A stretch of 64,000 bases of DNA, taken from contig CAVWQP010000006.1 of NCBI GenBank assembly GCA_963757125.1, forward strand, positions 248,001 to 312,000, read 5' to 3'. Position numbers and translations under genes: made by a program. How positions within the stretch are numbered: the first letter of the stretch is position 1; every line of letters begins with the position of its first letter. Shown piece by piece: positions 25,322 through 33,565 of the stretch. The notes under the pieces were generated by a model that saw only the letters and a list, made by a program, of their open reading frames with translations, did not search any database and was not told where the DNA came from. This DNA is from CAVVSD01 sp963757125 (lineage in GTDB: Bacteria > Actinomycetota > Thermoleophilia > Solirubrobacterales > Solirubrobacteraceae).

Positions 25322-25327
25322 TACAGT
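25322..25327 (+). promoter_or_regulatory. -10-like element TACAGT for the LPxTG protein gene
   Basis: TACAGT lies 7 bases before the GTG at 25335 with no ribosome site; leaderless arrangement. Confidence 0.4.
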
Positions 25328-25334
25328 CCACGTC

Positions 25335-25682
25335 GTGAAACGCGCCCGCCGACTGCTTCCGTTGACCTGCGCCCTCGCCCTCGCCTTCCCCGCGTCCGCG
25401 CTCGCGGGCGGGGCCGGCGACGATCAGTACCAGGACCCCTTCGGGGACGACCAGCCCGCGCAGACCCAGACCGCTCCCGCTCCGCAGGAGAGCGCGCCCG
25501 CCCAGGAGGCCGCGCCGCAGGCCGACTCCGGCGCCGCCGCCCCCGCGCCGAGCGTCACTCCGGCCGCGCCGGCGCTGCCGCGCACCGGGGCCGACGCCGG
25601 TCTCATCGCGGCCGGTGGAGGCGTGCTGCTCGCGGCGGGCCTGGCGCTCCGGCGCCGTACCGCCGATGGCGTCCCCCGCTGA
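25335..25682 (+). CDS. Small LPxTG-type cell-wall-anchored protein
   Basis: A 115-residue exported protein with a basic n-region and hydrophobic signal (KRARRLLPLTCALALAFPA, cleavage after ALA). A low-complexity Gln/Ala/Pro-rich middle follows, then LPRTG with a hydrophobic stretch and RRR stop-transfer residues at the C-terminus. It is a predicted sortase substrate, which supports a Gram-positive envelope. The start is GTG 25335. Its last 17 bases overlap the start of tsaE, an odd coupling of a wall protein to a tRNA-modification operon. Function unknown. Confidence 0.75.
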   Translation: MKRARRLLPLTCALALAFPASALAGGAGDDQYQDPFGDDQPAQTQTAPAPQESAPAQEAAPQADSGAAAPAPSVTPAAPALPRTGADAGLIAAGGGVLLAAGLALRRRTADGVPR

Positions 25683-26097
25683 GCAGACCGCGTCCGCAGC
25701 CGAGACCGAGGCGCTCGGCGCCGAGCTCGCCCGCGAGCTGCGCCCGGGCGACGTCGTGCTGCTGTCCGGCGAGCTCGGTGCGGGCAAGACCACGTTCGTG
25801 CGCGGCGCGCTGCGCGCGCTCGGCGTGACCGGCCCGGTCACGAGCCCGACCTTCACGATCGCGCGCCGCTACGAGGGCGACGGCGTCGAGATCTCGCATC
25901 TCGACCTGCACCGCCTCGCGGGCGAGCCCGACGAGGAGGACGAGGCGCTGCTGGCCGACGAGGCCACCGCGGCGCGGATCACGTTCGTGGAGTGGCCGGA
26001 GATGGGCGGCGAGCTCCCGCTCACCCGCGCGCCGAAGGTGCACGTCCGCCTCGCGCACGCGGGCGGCGACCGCCGCTCCGTGGCCATCGGCGCATGA
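25666..26097 (+). CDS. tsaE: tRNA threonylcarbamoyladenosine synthesis ATPase TsaE
   Basis: A 143-residue P-loop ATPase with Walker A GELGAGKTTF near residue 35 and VTSPTFTIARRYEG typical of TsaE. It energises the TsaB-TsaD complex that installs t6A37 on ANN-decoding tRNAs. ATG 25666 is chosen over the frame's first ATG at 25615 because the family begins shortly before the AETEALG helix. It overlaps tsaB by four bases (ATGA). Confidence 0.92.
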   Translation: MASPAEQTASAAETEALGAELARELRPGDVVLLSGELGAGKTTFVRGALRALGVTGPVTSPTFTIARRYEGDGVEISHLDLHRLAGEPDEEDEALLADEATAARITFVEWPEMGGELPLTRAPKVHVRLAHAGGDRRSVAIGA

Positions 26098-26780
26098 TCG
26101 TCCTCGCCTTCGACACCGCGACGCCACGTACCGCCGTGGCGTTGCAGGTCGACGACGCCGAGGCGCCCCGGGAGGTCGTGCACGACCCGGCGCCGGGCGA
26201 GCGTCCCGGTCACGCGACGCAGCTGCTGCCGCTCGCGGCGCGGCTGCTGGGCGACGCGGGGCTCGGCTTCCCCGACGTCGAGCTGCTCGGCGTCGGCGTC
26301 GGGCCGGGGACGTTCACCGGCGTGCGCATCGGCGTCGCCACCGCCCGGGCGCTCGCGCAGGCGGGCGGCACGGCCCTGGCCGGCGTGTCCTCGCTCGCCG
26401 CGCTCGCCGCGGGCGTCGAGGGGCGCGACGTGCTCGCGGTCGTCGACGCGCGCCGCGGCGAGGCGTTCGTCGCGGGCTTCCGCGAGGGCGAGGAGGTGCT
26501 GGCGCCGGCCGCGCTCGCGCCCGAGGCGCTCGAGCGGCTCGCGCCCCCGGCGGGCGGCGGGGCCTGGCTGGCCGCGGGAGACGGGGCGGTACGATTCCGG
26601 GACGCGCTCGAACGCGCAGGAGCCACGGTCTTGCCGGACATCGACCCCGCCCATCGCATCTCTGCCGCGGCGACCTGCCGCCTGGCCCGGGCGGCCGGAG
26701 CGAGCCCGCGCGAGGACGTCCTGCCGGTCTACGTCCGGGCGCCGGACGCTGTGATGGTCCGCCGGGCGGGCGGGGGTTGA
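26094..26780 (+). CDS. tsaB: tRNA threonylcarbamoyladenosine synthesis protein TsaB
   Basis: A 228-residue ASKHA-fold protein beginning MIVLAFDTATPRTAVAL, with GVGVGPGTFTGVRIGVATA and VVDARRGEAFVAGF as in TsaB. It is the non-catalytic dimer partner of TsaD. ATG 26094 overlaps the tsaE stop; its own stop overlaps rimI by one base (TGATG). The gene order tsaE-tsaB-rimI-tsaD is the standard bacterial arrangement. Confidence 0.93.
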   Translation: MIVLAFDTATPRTAVALQVDDAEAPREVVHDPAPGERPGHATQLLPLAARLLGDAGLGFPDVELLGVGVGPGTFTGVRIGVATARALAQAGGTALAGVSSLAALAAGVEGRDVLAVVDARRGEAFVAGFREGEEVLAPAALAPEALERLAPPAGGGAWLAAGDGAVRFRDALERAGATVLPDIDPAHRISAAATCRLARAAGASPREDVLPVYVRAPDAVMVRRAGGG

Positions 26781-27283
26781 TGGCCGGGATCCACCCGCTC
26801 CGGCGACTCACGTACGCCGACCTCCCGAACGTCATGGCCATCGAGCGCCGCACGTTCGGCACGCCGTGGTCGCTCGCGATGTTCGTCCTCGAGGTCTCCA
26901 AGCCCAGCGGCATCCACCTCGCCGCCCTCGTCGAGGACCGCATCCGCGGCTACGTCATCTGCTCCCGCTACGACACCGTCTGGCACGTCATGAACGTCGC
27001 CGTCGACCCCGACGCGCGGCGGATGGGCATCGCGACGAGCCTGCTCGAGGGGCTGCTCGAGCGGATCGAGGAGCCCGAGCCGCGACTCACGCTCGAGGTC
27101 CGCCAGTCCAACGCGCCGGCGATCGCGCTGTACCAGGGGCTCGGCTTCCGGTCCGCCGGGCTGCGGCGCCGCTACTACCAGGACAACGGCGAGGACGCGC
27201 TCATCATGTGGCGCACCCCGGCGACGCTCCAGGGGCGCATGGACGACGTGCCCAACGCCGGTCCCGTGGCGTTCGGCCCGTGA
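26780..27283 (+). CDS. rimI: Ribosomal protein S18-alanine N-acetyltransferase RimI
   Basis: A 167-residue GNAT protein. The acetyl-CoA loop is VAVDPDARRMGIATSLLEG, with SNAPAIALYQGLGF and RRYYQDNGEDALIM at the C-terminus, characteristic of RimI. ATG 26780 overlaps the tsaB stop; a TTG at 26777 is less likely. About 25 residues after the catalytic Tyr region are an unusual extension. GTGA overlaps the next gene. Confidence 0.92.
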   Translation: MAGIHPLRRLTYADLPNVMAIERRTFGTPWSLAMFVLEVSKPSGIHLAALVEDRIRGYVICSRYDTVWHVMNVAVDPDARRMGIATSLLEGLLERIEEPEPRLTLEVRQSNAPAIALYQGLGFRSAGLRRRYYQDNGEDALIMWRTPATLQGRMDDVPNAGPVAFGP

Positions 27284-28275
27284 TCCTGGCGATCGAGACG
27301 AGCTGCGACGACACCTGCGCGGCCGTCGTGACGCACGACGGCGAGGTGCGCTCGAACGTCGTCTCCTCGCAGGGCGTCCACGACCTCTACGGCGGCGTGG
27401 TGCCCGAGGTCGCCTCCCGCCATCACCTCGAGCTGGCCAACGCGGTCGTCGACGACGCGCTGCGCCGCGCGGGCGCCACGCTCGACGACGCCGACCTCGT
27501 CGCCGTCACGACCGGGCCCGGGCTCGCCGGCGCGCTGCTCGTCGGCGTCGCGACGGCGAAGGCGCTGGCCGCCGCGCGCGGCCTCCCGCTGGCCGCCGTC
27601 GACCACCTGCAGGGCCACGTCGCCGCGAACTTCCTGCGCCTGGGCGACGGGCCGCTGGAGCCGCCGTTCCTGTGCCTCATCGCCTCCGGCGGGCACACGC
27701 TGCTCACGCGCGTCGACACCCACGACCGCTACGAGGTGCTCGGCAGCACGCTCGACGACGCCGCGGGCGAGGCGATCGACAAGGGCGCGCGCCTGCTCGG
27801 GCTGCCGTTCCCCGGCGGCCCGCCACTGCAGCGACTGGCCGAGGAGGGTGACCCGGCCGCGTTCGCCTTCCCGACGGCGAAGGGCGTCGCCGGCCTGGAC
27901 ATGTCGTTCTCGGGGGTGAAGACGGCGCTGCTCTACGCGGTGCGCGACCTCGGCGAGGAGGAGGCGGCGCGCCGCAGGGCCGACCTCGCAGCGAGCTACC
28001 AGCACGCGATCGTCGAGGCGCTCGTGGACCGCTGCGCCCGCGCGCTGCGCGAGACCGGCCTGCGGCGGCTGGCCCTCGGCGGCGGCGTCGCGGCCAACGG
28101 CCCGCTGCGCGCGAGGGTGCGCGAGCTGGGGGTCGAGGTGTCCGTCCCGCCGATGGAGCTGTGCACCGACAACGCGGCGATGATCGCCTCCGCGGCGCGC
28201 TGGGTGGAGGCCGTGCCGTTCCCCGGCTACCTCGACCTCGAGGCGTACGCCACGGCACCCCGCGCACGGGCGTGA
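27280..28275 (+). CDS. tsaD: tRNA N6-adenosine threonylcarbamoyltransferase TsaD
   Basis: A 331-residue ASKHA metalloenzyme: ILAIETSCDDTCAAVV at the N-terminus, metal-binding histidines in DHLQGHVAAN, LIASGGHTLL, and GGGVAANGPLR at the C-terminus. It transfers threonylcarbamoyl to A37 of tRNA. GTG 27280 overlaps the rimI stop (GTGA), and its own stop overlaps the glutaredoxin-like gene by four bases. Confidence 0.95.
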   Translation: MILAIETSCDDTCAAVVTHDGEVRSNVVSSQGVHDLYGGVVPEVASRHHLELANAVVDDALRRAGATLDDADLVAVTTGPGLAGALLVGVATAKALAAARGLPLAAVDHLQGHVAANFLRLGDGPLEPPFLCLIASGGHTLLTRVDTHDRYEVLGSTLDDAAGEAIDKGARLLGLPFPGGPPLQRLAEEGDPAAFAFPTAKGVAGLDMSFSGVKTALLYAVRDLGEEEAARRRADLAASYQHAIVEALVDRCARALRETGLRRLALGGGVAANGPLRARVRELGVEVSVPPMELCTDNAAMIASAARWVEAVPFPGYLDLEAYATAPRARA

Positions 28276-28517
28276 GCGGGCGGCTCGTCCTCTACGGCCG
28301 CCCCGGCTGCCACCTCTGCGACGACGCCCGCGAGATCCTCCTGCGGGTCGGCGCGCCGTTCACGGAGGTCGACATCGAGGGCGACGACGCGCTGCACGCC
28401 CGCCTGCTGGAGCGCATACCGGTGGTGACGCTCGACGGCGAGGAGCTGTTCGAGCACTTCGTGGACGAAGGGACCCTGAGAGCTCGACTGAACGGACCGG
28501 CCGACCACGTAGAGTGA
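28272..28517 (+). CDS. Glutaredoxin-like protein (DUF836 type)
   Basis: An 81-residue thioredoxin-fold protein, GRLVLYGRPGCHLCDDAREIL, with the CHLC active-site pair and the cis-Pro region RIPVVTLDGEELF. It is a thiol-disulfide protein of the cytoplasm, partner unknown. Its position in front of rex, a NADH/NAD+ sensor, is a recurring actinobacterial neighbourhood and suggests redox coupling. GTG 28272 overlaps the tsaD stop. Confidence 0.85.
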   Translation: MSGRLVLYGRPGCHLCDDAREILLRVGAPFTEVDIEGDDALHARLLERIPVVTLDGEELFEHFVDEGTLRARLNGPADHVE

Positions 28518-28524
28518 CGGAACG

Positions 28525-29196
28525 ATGATCGGTGGCGATGTGATCTCACACCCCAACGGCGCCCCGGACGACGGGGTCGCCGAGCGCCTCTCGCTGGGGG
28601 TCGCCGCCAGGCTGTCGCGCTACCTGCAGGTGCTCACGCAGGCCAAGAAGATGGGCAAGGAGACGATCTCCTCCCAGGAGCTCAGCGACTACACGCACGT
28701 CAACTCGACGCAGATCCGGCGCGACCTGTCGGGCTTCGGCAAGTTCGGCAAGCGGGGCGTCGGCTACAACGTCGACTCGCTCGTCTCGCAGATCCGCAAG
28801 ATCCTGCGGACCGCGGGGCAGCACAACATCGCGCTGTTCGGCGCCGGCCATCTCGGCCGCGCGATCGCCTCGAGCGACATCTTCGCCGACCACGGCTTCC
28901 GGGTCGTCGCGATCTTCGACTCCGATCCGGAGAAGATCGGCGAGAACGTCGGCACCGTCGTGGTGCGGTCCGTCGACGACCTGCCCGCGATCGTCGAGGA
29001 CGAGGACATCGTCGTCGGCGTGCTGGCGGTCCCGGGTCACGCGGCGCAGGGGCTCGCCGACGACCTCGTCGCGGCGGGCGTGAAGATCATCTTCAACTAC
29101 TCCGAGGCCCTGCTGCAGGTTCCGCCGGAGGTCACCGTGCACACGTCGTCGCCTGCGGTGGACCTTCTCTACGCGCTGTACTTCTACCTGACCTGA
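28525..29196 (+). CDS. rex: Redox-sensing transcriptional repressor Rex
   Basis: A 223-residue protein: a winged helix near residues 20-75 (SSQELSDYTHVNSTQIRRDLS, shown here as TQIRRDLSGFGKFGKRG) and a Rossmann NADH-binding domain with LFGAGHLGRAI. The domain-swapped C-terminal helix is DLLYALYFYL. It senses the NADH/NAD+ ratio and typically represses respiratory and fermentation genes. No TTGTGA-type Rex box was seen in its own upstream region or elsewhere in the window. Confidence 0.95.
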   Translation: MIGGDVISHPNGAPDDGVAERLSLGVAARLSRYLQVLTQAKKMGKETISSQELSDYTHVNSTQIRRDLSGFGKFGKRGVGYNVDSLVSQIRKILRTAGQHNIALFGAGHLGRAIASSDIFADHGFRVVAIFDSDPEKIGENVGTVVVRSVDDLPAIVEDEDIVVGVLAVPGHAAQGLADDLVAAGVKIIFNYSEALLQVPPEVTVHTSSPAVDLLYALYFYLT

Positions 29197-29207
29197 TCCG
29201 CCACGGG

Positions 29208-30374
29208 ATGGGCGTTCCCCCGGATACCGCGCGTGCGCGGGCGACGTTCGAAGCGTCGACGGACTTCACCGTCGGCCTGGAGGAGGAGTTCGCGCTCCTC
29301 GACCCCGCGACGCTCGACATGGTGCCGCGCTTCGAGGAGCTGCGCGACGCCGCGGCGCAGGAGGATCCGATCCTCCACGCGCAGATCACCGGCGAGCTGA
29401 TCTCGAGCGAGCTGGAGATCGTCTCGGGCCGCGGCGACGACGTGCACGACGCGATCGCACGCCAGCGCGACCTGCGCCGCCGGCTGTTCATGCTCGCCGG
29501 CTCGCGCGGCATCGCGCTCGGCGCAACGGCCACGCATCCCTGGGCCGACTACCGCGAGCAGCACAACATCGACACCGAGCACTACCGCCGCGTCGTCGAG
29601 GGTCTCGGCTACGCGGCGCGCCGCAACAACACGTTCTCCCTGCACGTGCACGTGGGCGTCCAGGGCGCCGACCGGGCCGTGCGCACGGCCGACCGGATGC
29701 GCCCGGTGCTGCCCGCGCTGCTCGCGTACTCGGCCAACTCGCCGTTCGTGGACGGCCGCGACGCCGGCGTGCACTCGGCGCGGACGATGACGTTCACGCG
29801 CACGTTCCCGCGCTGCGGCGTGCCGGACGCCTACGGCTCCTGGGCGGCGTACCGCGACTACATCGATCTGCTCGTGCGGACGCGCTCGATCGTCGAGTAC
29901 ACGCAGGTCTGGTGGTCCGTCCGGCCGCACTTCACCTACGGCACCGTCGAGGTGCGCATCTGCGACGCGCAGAGCAGCGCAGGCGAGTCCGAGGCGCTCG
30001 CCGCGCTCATCGTGGCGTGCGTCGCGCAGGCCGCGCGCGACGTCGAGGAGGGGGTCCCGTTCGAGGACCCCGCGCCGCGACTCATCGAGGAGAACCTCTG
30101 GCGCGCGGTGCGCCACGGGATGGACGGCAACCTCCTCGACCTCGACGCGGGGATCGAGATCCCCGCCGCCGCCGCCGTGGAGGCGCTGGCGGACTGGACG
30201 GCGCCGATCCGGGCGGAGCTGGGCATCGACGCGCCGCGCATCGGCGAGCGGCCGAACGGCTCCCAGCGTCAGATGGCAGCCCGCGCCGCGGGCGCAGACC
30301 TCCGGGAGGTCTACGCTTCCACCGTTCGCGAGACGGCCGAGACGTACGGTCCGGCCGCGGAGGTGAGGCAATGA
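29208..30374 (+). CDS. GCS2-type carboxylate-amine ligase (YbdK / EgtA-like)
   Basis: A 388-residue ATP-grasp-related ligase. Landmarks are FTVGLEEEFALLD, ISSELEIVSG, NNTFSLHVHVGV and GTVEVRICDAQ, the family's ATP/Mg and substrate regions. Members make gamma-glutamylcysteine or related glutamate amides. In an actinomycete with rex and a glutaredoxin-like protein nearby, a thiol-related role is plausible but unproven. It lies 11 bases behind rex and overlaps the next gene (ATGA). Confidence 0.88.
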   Translation: MGVPPDTARARATFEASTDFTVGLEEEFALLDPATLDMVPRFEELRDAAAQEDPILHAQITGELISSELEIVSGRGDDVHDAIARQRDLRRRLFMLAGSRGIALGATATHPWADYREQHNIDTEHYRRVVEGLGYAARRNNTFSLHVHVGVQGADRAVRTADRMRPVLPALLAYSANSPFVDGRDAGVHSARTMTFTRTFPRCGVPDAYGSWAAYRDYIDLLVRTRSIVEYTQVWWSVRPHFTYGTVEVRICDAQSSAGESEALAALIVACVAQAARDVEEGVPFEDPAPRLIEENLWRAVRHGMDGNLLDLDAGIEIPAAAAVEALADWTAPIRAELGIDAPRIGERPNGSQRQMAARAAGADLREVYASTVRETAETYGPAAEVRQ

Positions 30375-30772
30375 GCACCCAGGAACCGAACGAGGAGGAG
30401 CTGCGCGCCGCCTACGAGGCGGAGCTCAAGCGGCTGCGGGTCGAGGACGTCCTCCTCCAGACGGTCGTGTCGCTTCTCAACCTGGGCGGGCGCAAGGCGG
30501 GCCTCGCGCCCGGCACCGAGGACGAGCGCGACCCGGAGCAGCTGCGGCTGGCGATCGAGGGAGCGCGCGCGCTCATGCCGCTCGTCGAGCCCGCGCTCGG
30601 CGCGGAGGCCTCGCAGGTGCGCGACATCCTCTCCCAGCTGCAGATGGCGTACGCGCAGACCCGCGGCGGGCCCGTCCCGCCGGCCGGTGACACCCCGCCG
30701 GAGCCGCCGGCTCCCGAGGGTGGTCCGGGGTCGGCGCAGGGGTCCGGACGGCTCTGGATCCCGGGGCAGTAG
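30371..30772 (+). CDS. Small acidic helical protein, DUF1844-like
   Basis: A 133-residue protein. The N-terminal helix KRLRVEDVLLQTVVSLLNLGGRKAG and the later LAIEGARALMPLVEPAL and DILSQLQMAYAQ resemble DUF1844 proteins, small cytosolic helical proteins common in Actinobacteria and Acidobacteria. The last 35 residues are Pro/Gly-rich and probably disordered. ATG 30371 overlaps the ligase stop, so it belongs to that operon. Function unknown. Confidence 0.65.
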   Translation: MSTQEPNEEELRAAYEAELKRLRVEDVLLQTVVSLLNLGGRKAGLAPGTEDERDPEQLRLAIEGARALMPLVEPALGAEASQVRDILSQLQMAYAQTRGGPVPPAGDTPPEPPAPEGGPGSAQGSGRLWIPGQ

Positions 30773-30802
30773 CGCCCCGCGACGCCTCCGTCGGCTCGCG
30801 CC

Positions 30803-30810
30803 TATAGAAT
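30803..30810 (+). promoter_or_regulatory. -10 element TATAGAAT for hppA
   Basis: TATAGAAT is the best -10 element near hppA and predicts a start near 30815, giving an mRNA leader of about 85 bases. No clear -35 is seen 17 bases upstream. Confidence 0.55.
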
Positions 30811-30823
30811 CCCGCGGCCCTTG

Positions 30824-30888
30824 GGGGGTCGTGTGTCCTGCCCGTATGCCGGGTCGGCACGGGCGCGACCCCCATCTGAAGAAACTTC
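30824..30888 (+). promoter_or_regulatory. Structured hppA leader (nested hairpin plus small hairpin)
   Basis: GGGGGTCG (30824-30831) pairs with CGACCCCC (30866-30873). Inside it, GCCCGT (30840-30845) pairs with ACGGGC (30859-30864), and GCC/GGC closes the apical loop. A second small hairpin GAAG-AAA-CTTC (30878-30888) precedes the GGAGGAA ribosome site. It does not match any riboswitch I recognise; it may stabilise the mRNA or regulate translation. Confidence 0.5.
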
Positions 30889-30900
30889 GCGGAGGAACCC

Positions 30901-32962
30901 TTGAGTGATTTCCTGACCGACCACGGGGTCGTCGTCGCCCTCGTGTGCGCCGGTCTTGCGCTTGTGTACGGCGTCGTCACGACGCGGAGCCTGCTGGCTC
31001 TGTCGCCGGGCAACGAGCGCATGGTGGCCATCTCGCGCGCCGTCCAGGAGGGCGCACAGGCCTATCTTCGCCGGCAGTACCTCACGATCGCCGTCGTCGG
31101 CGTCGTCCTGTTCATCATCCTCATCCCGCTGCAGAACATCGAGGTCGCGATCGGCTTCGCCATCGGCGGCTTCGCGTCCGCGGCAGCGGGCTTCATCGGG
31201 ATGAACGTCTCCGTCCGCGCGAACGCGCGCGTGGCCGAGGCCGGCCGGGATGGCATCTCGGCGGCGCTGTCCGCCGCCTTCCGCGGCGGCGCGATCACCG
31301 GCCTGCTCGTCGTCGGCCTGGCGCTCTTCGGCGTCGCGGCCTACTACGGCGTCCTGACCTGGATCTTCGACGTCAACCAGGAGAAGGCCATCAAGGCCCT
31401 CGTCGGCCTGGGCTTCGGCGGCTCGCTGATCTCGGTGTTCGCCCGACTCGGCGGCGGCATCTTCACGAAGGGCGCCGACGTCGGCGCCGACCTCGTGGGC
31501 AAGATCGAGGCCGGCATCCCGGAGGACGACCCGCGCAACCCGGCGGTCATCGCCGACAACGTCGGCGACAACGTCGGCGACTGCGCCGGCATGGCGGCCG
31601 ACCTGTTCGAGACCTACGCCGTGACCGCCGTGGCGGTCATGCTGCTCGGCTACCTGTCGTTCTCGCGGCTGGACGCCACGAACGTCGCCCTGTACCCGCT
31701 CATCATCGGCGGCGTCGCGATCATCGCGTCGATCATCGGCACGTACGCGGTGCGCGGCGTCAACGTCGAGCGGGCGCTGTACCAGGGGCTGGTCGTCTCG
31801 GGCGTCATCGCCGCCGACCGCGTTCCTGCCGATCACCCATTGGCTCATGGGCGACATCCGGCCGCGCGCCGGCGAGCTCGCCGTCCTGTGCCCGTCGGCC
31901 ACGGAGCTGTGGCTCTGCTCCCTCGTCGGCCTCGCGGTCACCGCGCTGCTGTTCGTCATCACCGACTACTACACGTCGACGCGCTTCGCGCCCGTGAAGT
32001 CCACGGCGCGCGCCTCGCAGACGGGTCACGCGACGAACATCATCCAGGGCCTCGCCCAGGGCATGCAGGCCACGGCGCTCCCCGCGCTCGTGCTCGCGCT
32101 CGGCATCCTCGCCGCGAACGAGCTGGCCGGGATCTACGGCATCGGCGTCGCGGTCATGGGCCAGCTGTCGCTCTGCGGACTCATCGTCGCGCTCGACGCG
32201 TTCGGCCCGATCACGGACAACGCCGGCGGCATCGCCGAGATGGCGGACATGCCCGAGGACGTCCGCAACGTCACCGACCCGCTCGACGCGGTCGGCAACA
32301 CGACGAAGGCCGTCACCAAGGGCTACGCGATCGGCTCGGCCGTGCTCGCGGCGCTCGTGCTGTTCGCGGCGTTCCGCATCGAGCTGCAGGACGAGCTGGG
32401 CCATGTCGTCTCGTTCCAGATCGACGATCCGGACGTGTTGATCGGCCTGCTCATCGGCGGCCTCATGGTCTACCTGTTCGCCGCGCTCTCGATGGAGGCT
32501 GTCGGCCGCGCCGGCGGCGCCGTCGTCGAGGAGGTGCGCCGCCAGTTCCGCGAGAAGCCGGGGATCATGGAGGGCACCGACCTGCCCGACTACGCCCGGG
32601 CCGTCGACATCGTCACGCGCTCCGCGCAGCGCGAGATGATCATCCCGTCGCTCATCCCGATCGTGTTCACGGTCGTCGTCGGCGTCCTGTCCTACAAGGC
32701 GCTCGGCGGCATGCTCATCGGCGTCATCGTGGTCGGCCTCTTCCTCGCCGTCTCCATGACCGCCGGCGGCGGCGCGTGGGACAACGCGAAGAAGCTCATC
32801 GAGGACGGCGCGTTCGGCGGCAAGGGGTCCGAGGCCCACGCCGCGGCGATCACCGGCGACACCGTCGGCGATCCCTACAAGGACACCGCCGGCCCGGCGA
32901 TCAACCCCATGATCAAGGTGGCGAACATCGTCGCCATCCTGATCATCCCGCTGATCGCCTAG
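30901..32962 (+). CDS. hppA: Membrane H+-translocating pyrophosphatase HppA, interrupted by an apparent +1 frameshift
   Basis: About 686 residues when joined. The first frame (TTG 30901 behind GGAGGAA) carries the pyrophosphate site DNVGDNVGDCAGMAADLFE. The second frame supplies HWLMGDIRPRAGELAVLC through the C-terminus IIPLIA. The frames meet near 31801-31816: dropping one base (for example G31816) restores GVIAATAFLPITHWLMG. The Lys in GNTTKAVTKGYAIGSA marks the K+-independent proton-pumping class. The enzyme couples cytosolic pyrophosphate hydrolysis to proton export. All motifs are intact apart from the shift, so an assembly error is likelier than a pseudogene. Confidence 0.85.
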
Positions 32963-32974
32963 ACAGCCTCTGGT

Positions 32975-33005
32975 GCCGCCCGGAGCCGTTCTGGCACCGG
33001 GCGGC
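32975..33005 (+). terminator. Hairpin downstream of hppA
   Basis: GCCGCCCGG (32975-32983) pairs perfectly with CCGGGCGGC (32997-33005) around a 13-base loop, 12 bases past the hppA stop. It is a likely rho-independent-like terminator without a U-run. Confidence 0.6.
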
Positions 33006-33010
33006 GTCAG

Positions 33011-33054
33011 CATGGCATTGCGCGTGAGCCAAAGTGGTGCCATACTGGTGCCAT
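33011..33054. promoter_or_regulatory. Promoter and direct-repeat operator of the RHH regulator
   Basis: TTGCGC (33018-33023) and CATACT (33041-33046) are 17 bases apart and predict transcription from about the ATG at 33053, a leaderless mRNA. TGGTGCCAT occurs at 33035-33043 and again at 33046-33054, 11 bases or one helical turn apart, with inverted CATGGCA at 33011-33017. The second copy includes the start codon. This spacing suits a ribbon-helix-helix repressor binding its own promoter. Confidence 0.6.
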
Positions 33055-33565
33055 GGACCTCACGCAGTACGTCACCAACCTGCGCGGCGAGCTGTCCGTC
33101 GCCGCCGAGGCCGGTGGGGATGACGCCCGTAGGCTCGCCGAGCGGCTGACCGCGCCGCTCGAGCCGGCCGTGCGGCTCATGCTCCTCGAGGCGCTCTCGG
33201 CGGCCGCGGACGAGATCACGCGCGAGATGGCGCCCGGCTCCGTCGAGCTGCGCCTGCGCTCCGGCGAGCCCGACTTCGTCGTGACGCCGGCCGCCGCCGA
33301 GCCCGAGCCCGGCTTCGAGCCCGCGGCAGCGCCGCCCACCGCGATCGCGCCCGACGCCGAGGACGGCGCCATGGTGCGCATCAACCTCCGGCTGCCGGAG
33401 CAGCTCAAGAACGGCATCGAGCAGGCGGCAGCCGCCGAGCGCCTGTCGGTCAACGCCTGGCTCGTCCGCGTCGCCGCCGCCGCGCTCGCGCAGGACGGCG
33501 ACGAGCCCCGGCCCCGCCCGCGCGGTGGCCGCATCGGTCAGTCCTACAAGGGATGGGTGAGCTGA
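33053..33565 (+). CDS. Ribbon-helix-helix (HicB/Arc-like) regulatory protein
   Basis: A 170-residue protein. The N-terminal half is helical; the middle is a Pro/Ala/Glu linker. The C-terminal MVRINLRLPEQLKNGIEQAA followed by RLSVNAWLVRVAAAAL is a ribbon-helix-helix DNA-binding domain of the HicB/Arc type. A basic tail ends in GGRIGQSYKGW. Repeats over its promoter suggest autorepression. No HicA-like toxin is adjacent, so a toxin-antitoxin role is doubtful; it more likely controls the downstream DUF4097 and ABC exporter genes. Confidence 0.75.
   Translation: MDLTQYVTNLRGELSVAAEAGGDDARRLAERLTAPLEPAVRLMLLEALSAAADEITREMAPGSVELRLRSGEPDFVVTPAAAEPEPGFEPAAAPPTAIAPDAEDGAMVRINLRLPEQLKNGIEQAAAAERLSVNAWLVRVAAAALAQDGDEPRPRPRGGRIGQSYKGWVS

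Noticed and set aside
28518..28524. Rex operator in front of rex
   Set aside because: The 7-base gap and the upstream coding region lack the TTGTGA-N6-TCACAA pattern; no autoregulation claim can be supported.
30802..31962. Minus-strand open frame over hppA
   Set aside because: It is a shadow of hppA with repeated acidic/basic low-complexity runs, no start context and no motif.
33053..33565. HicAB toxin-antitoxin system
   Set aside because: Only an RHH (HicB-like) domain is present; no HicA-type double-stranded-RNA-binding toxin is adjacent on either side.
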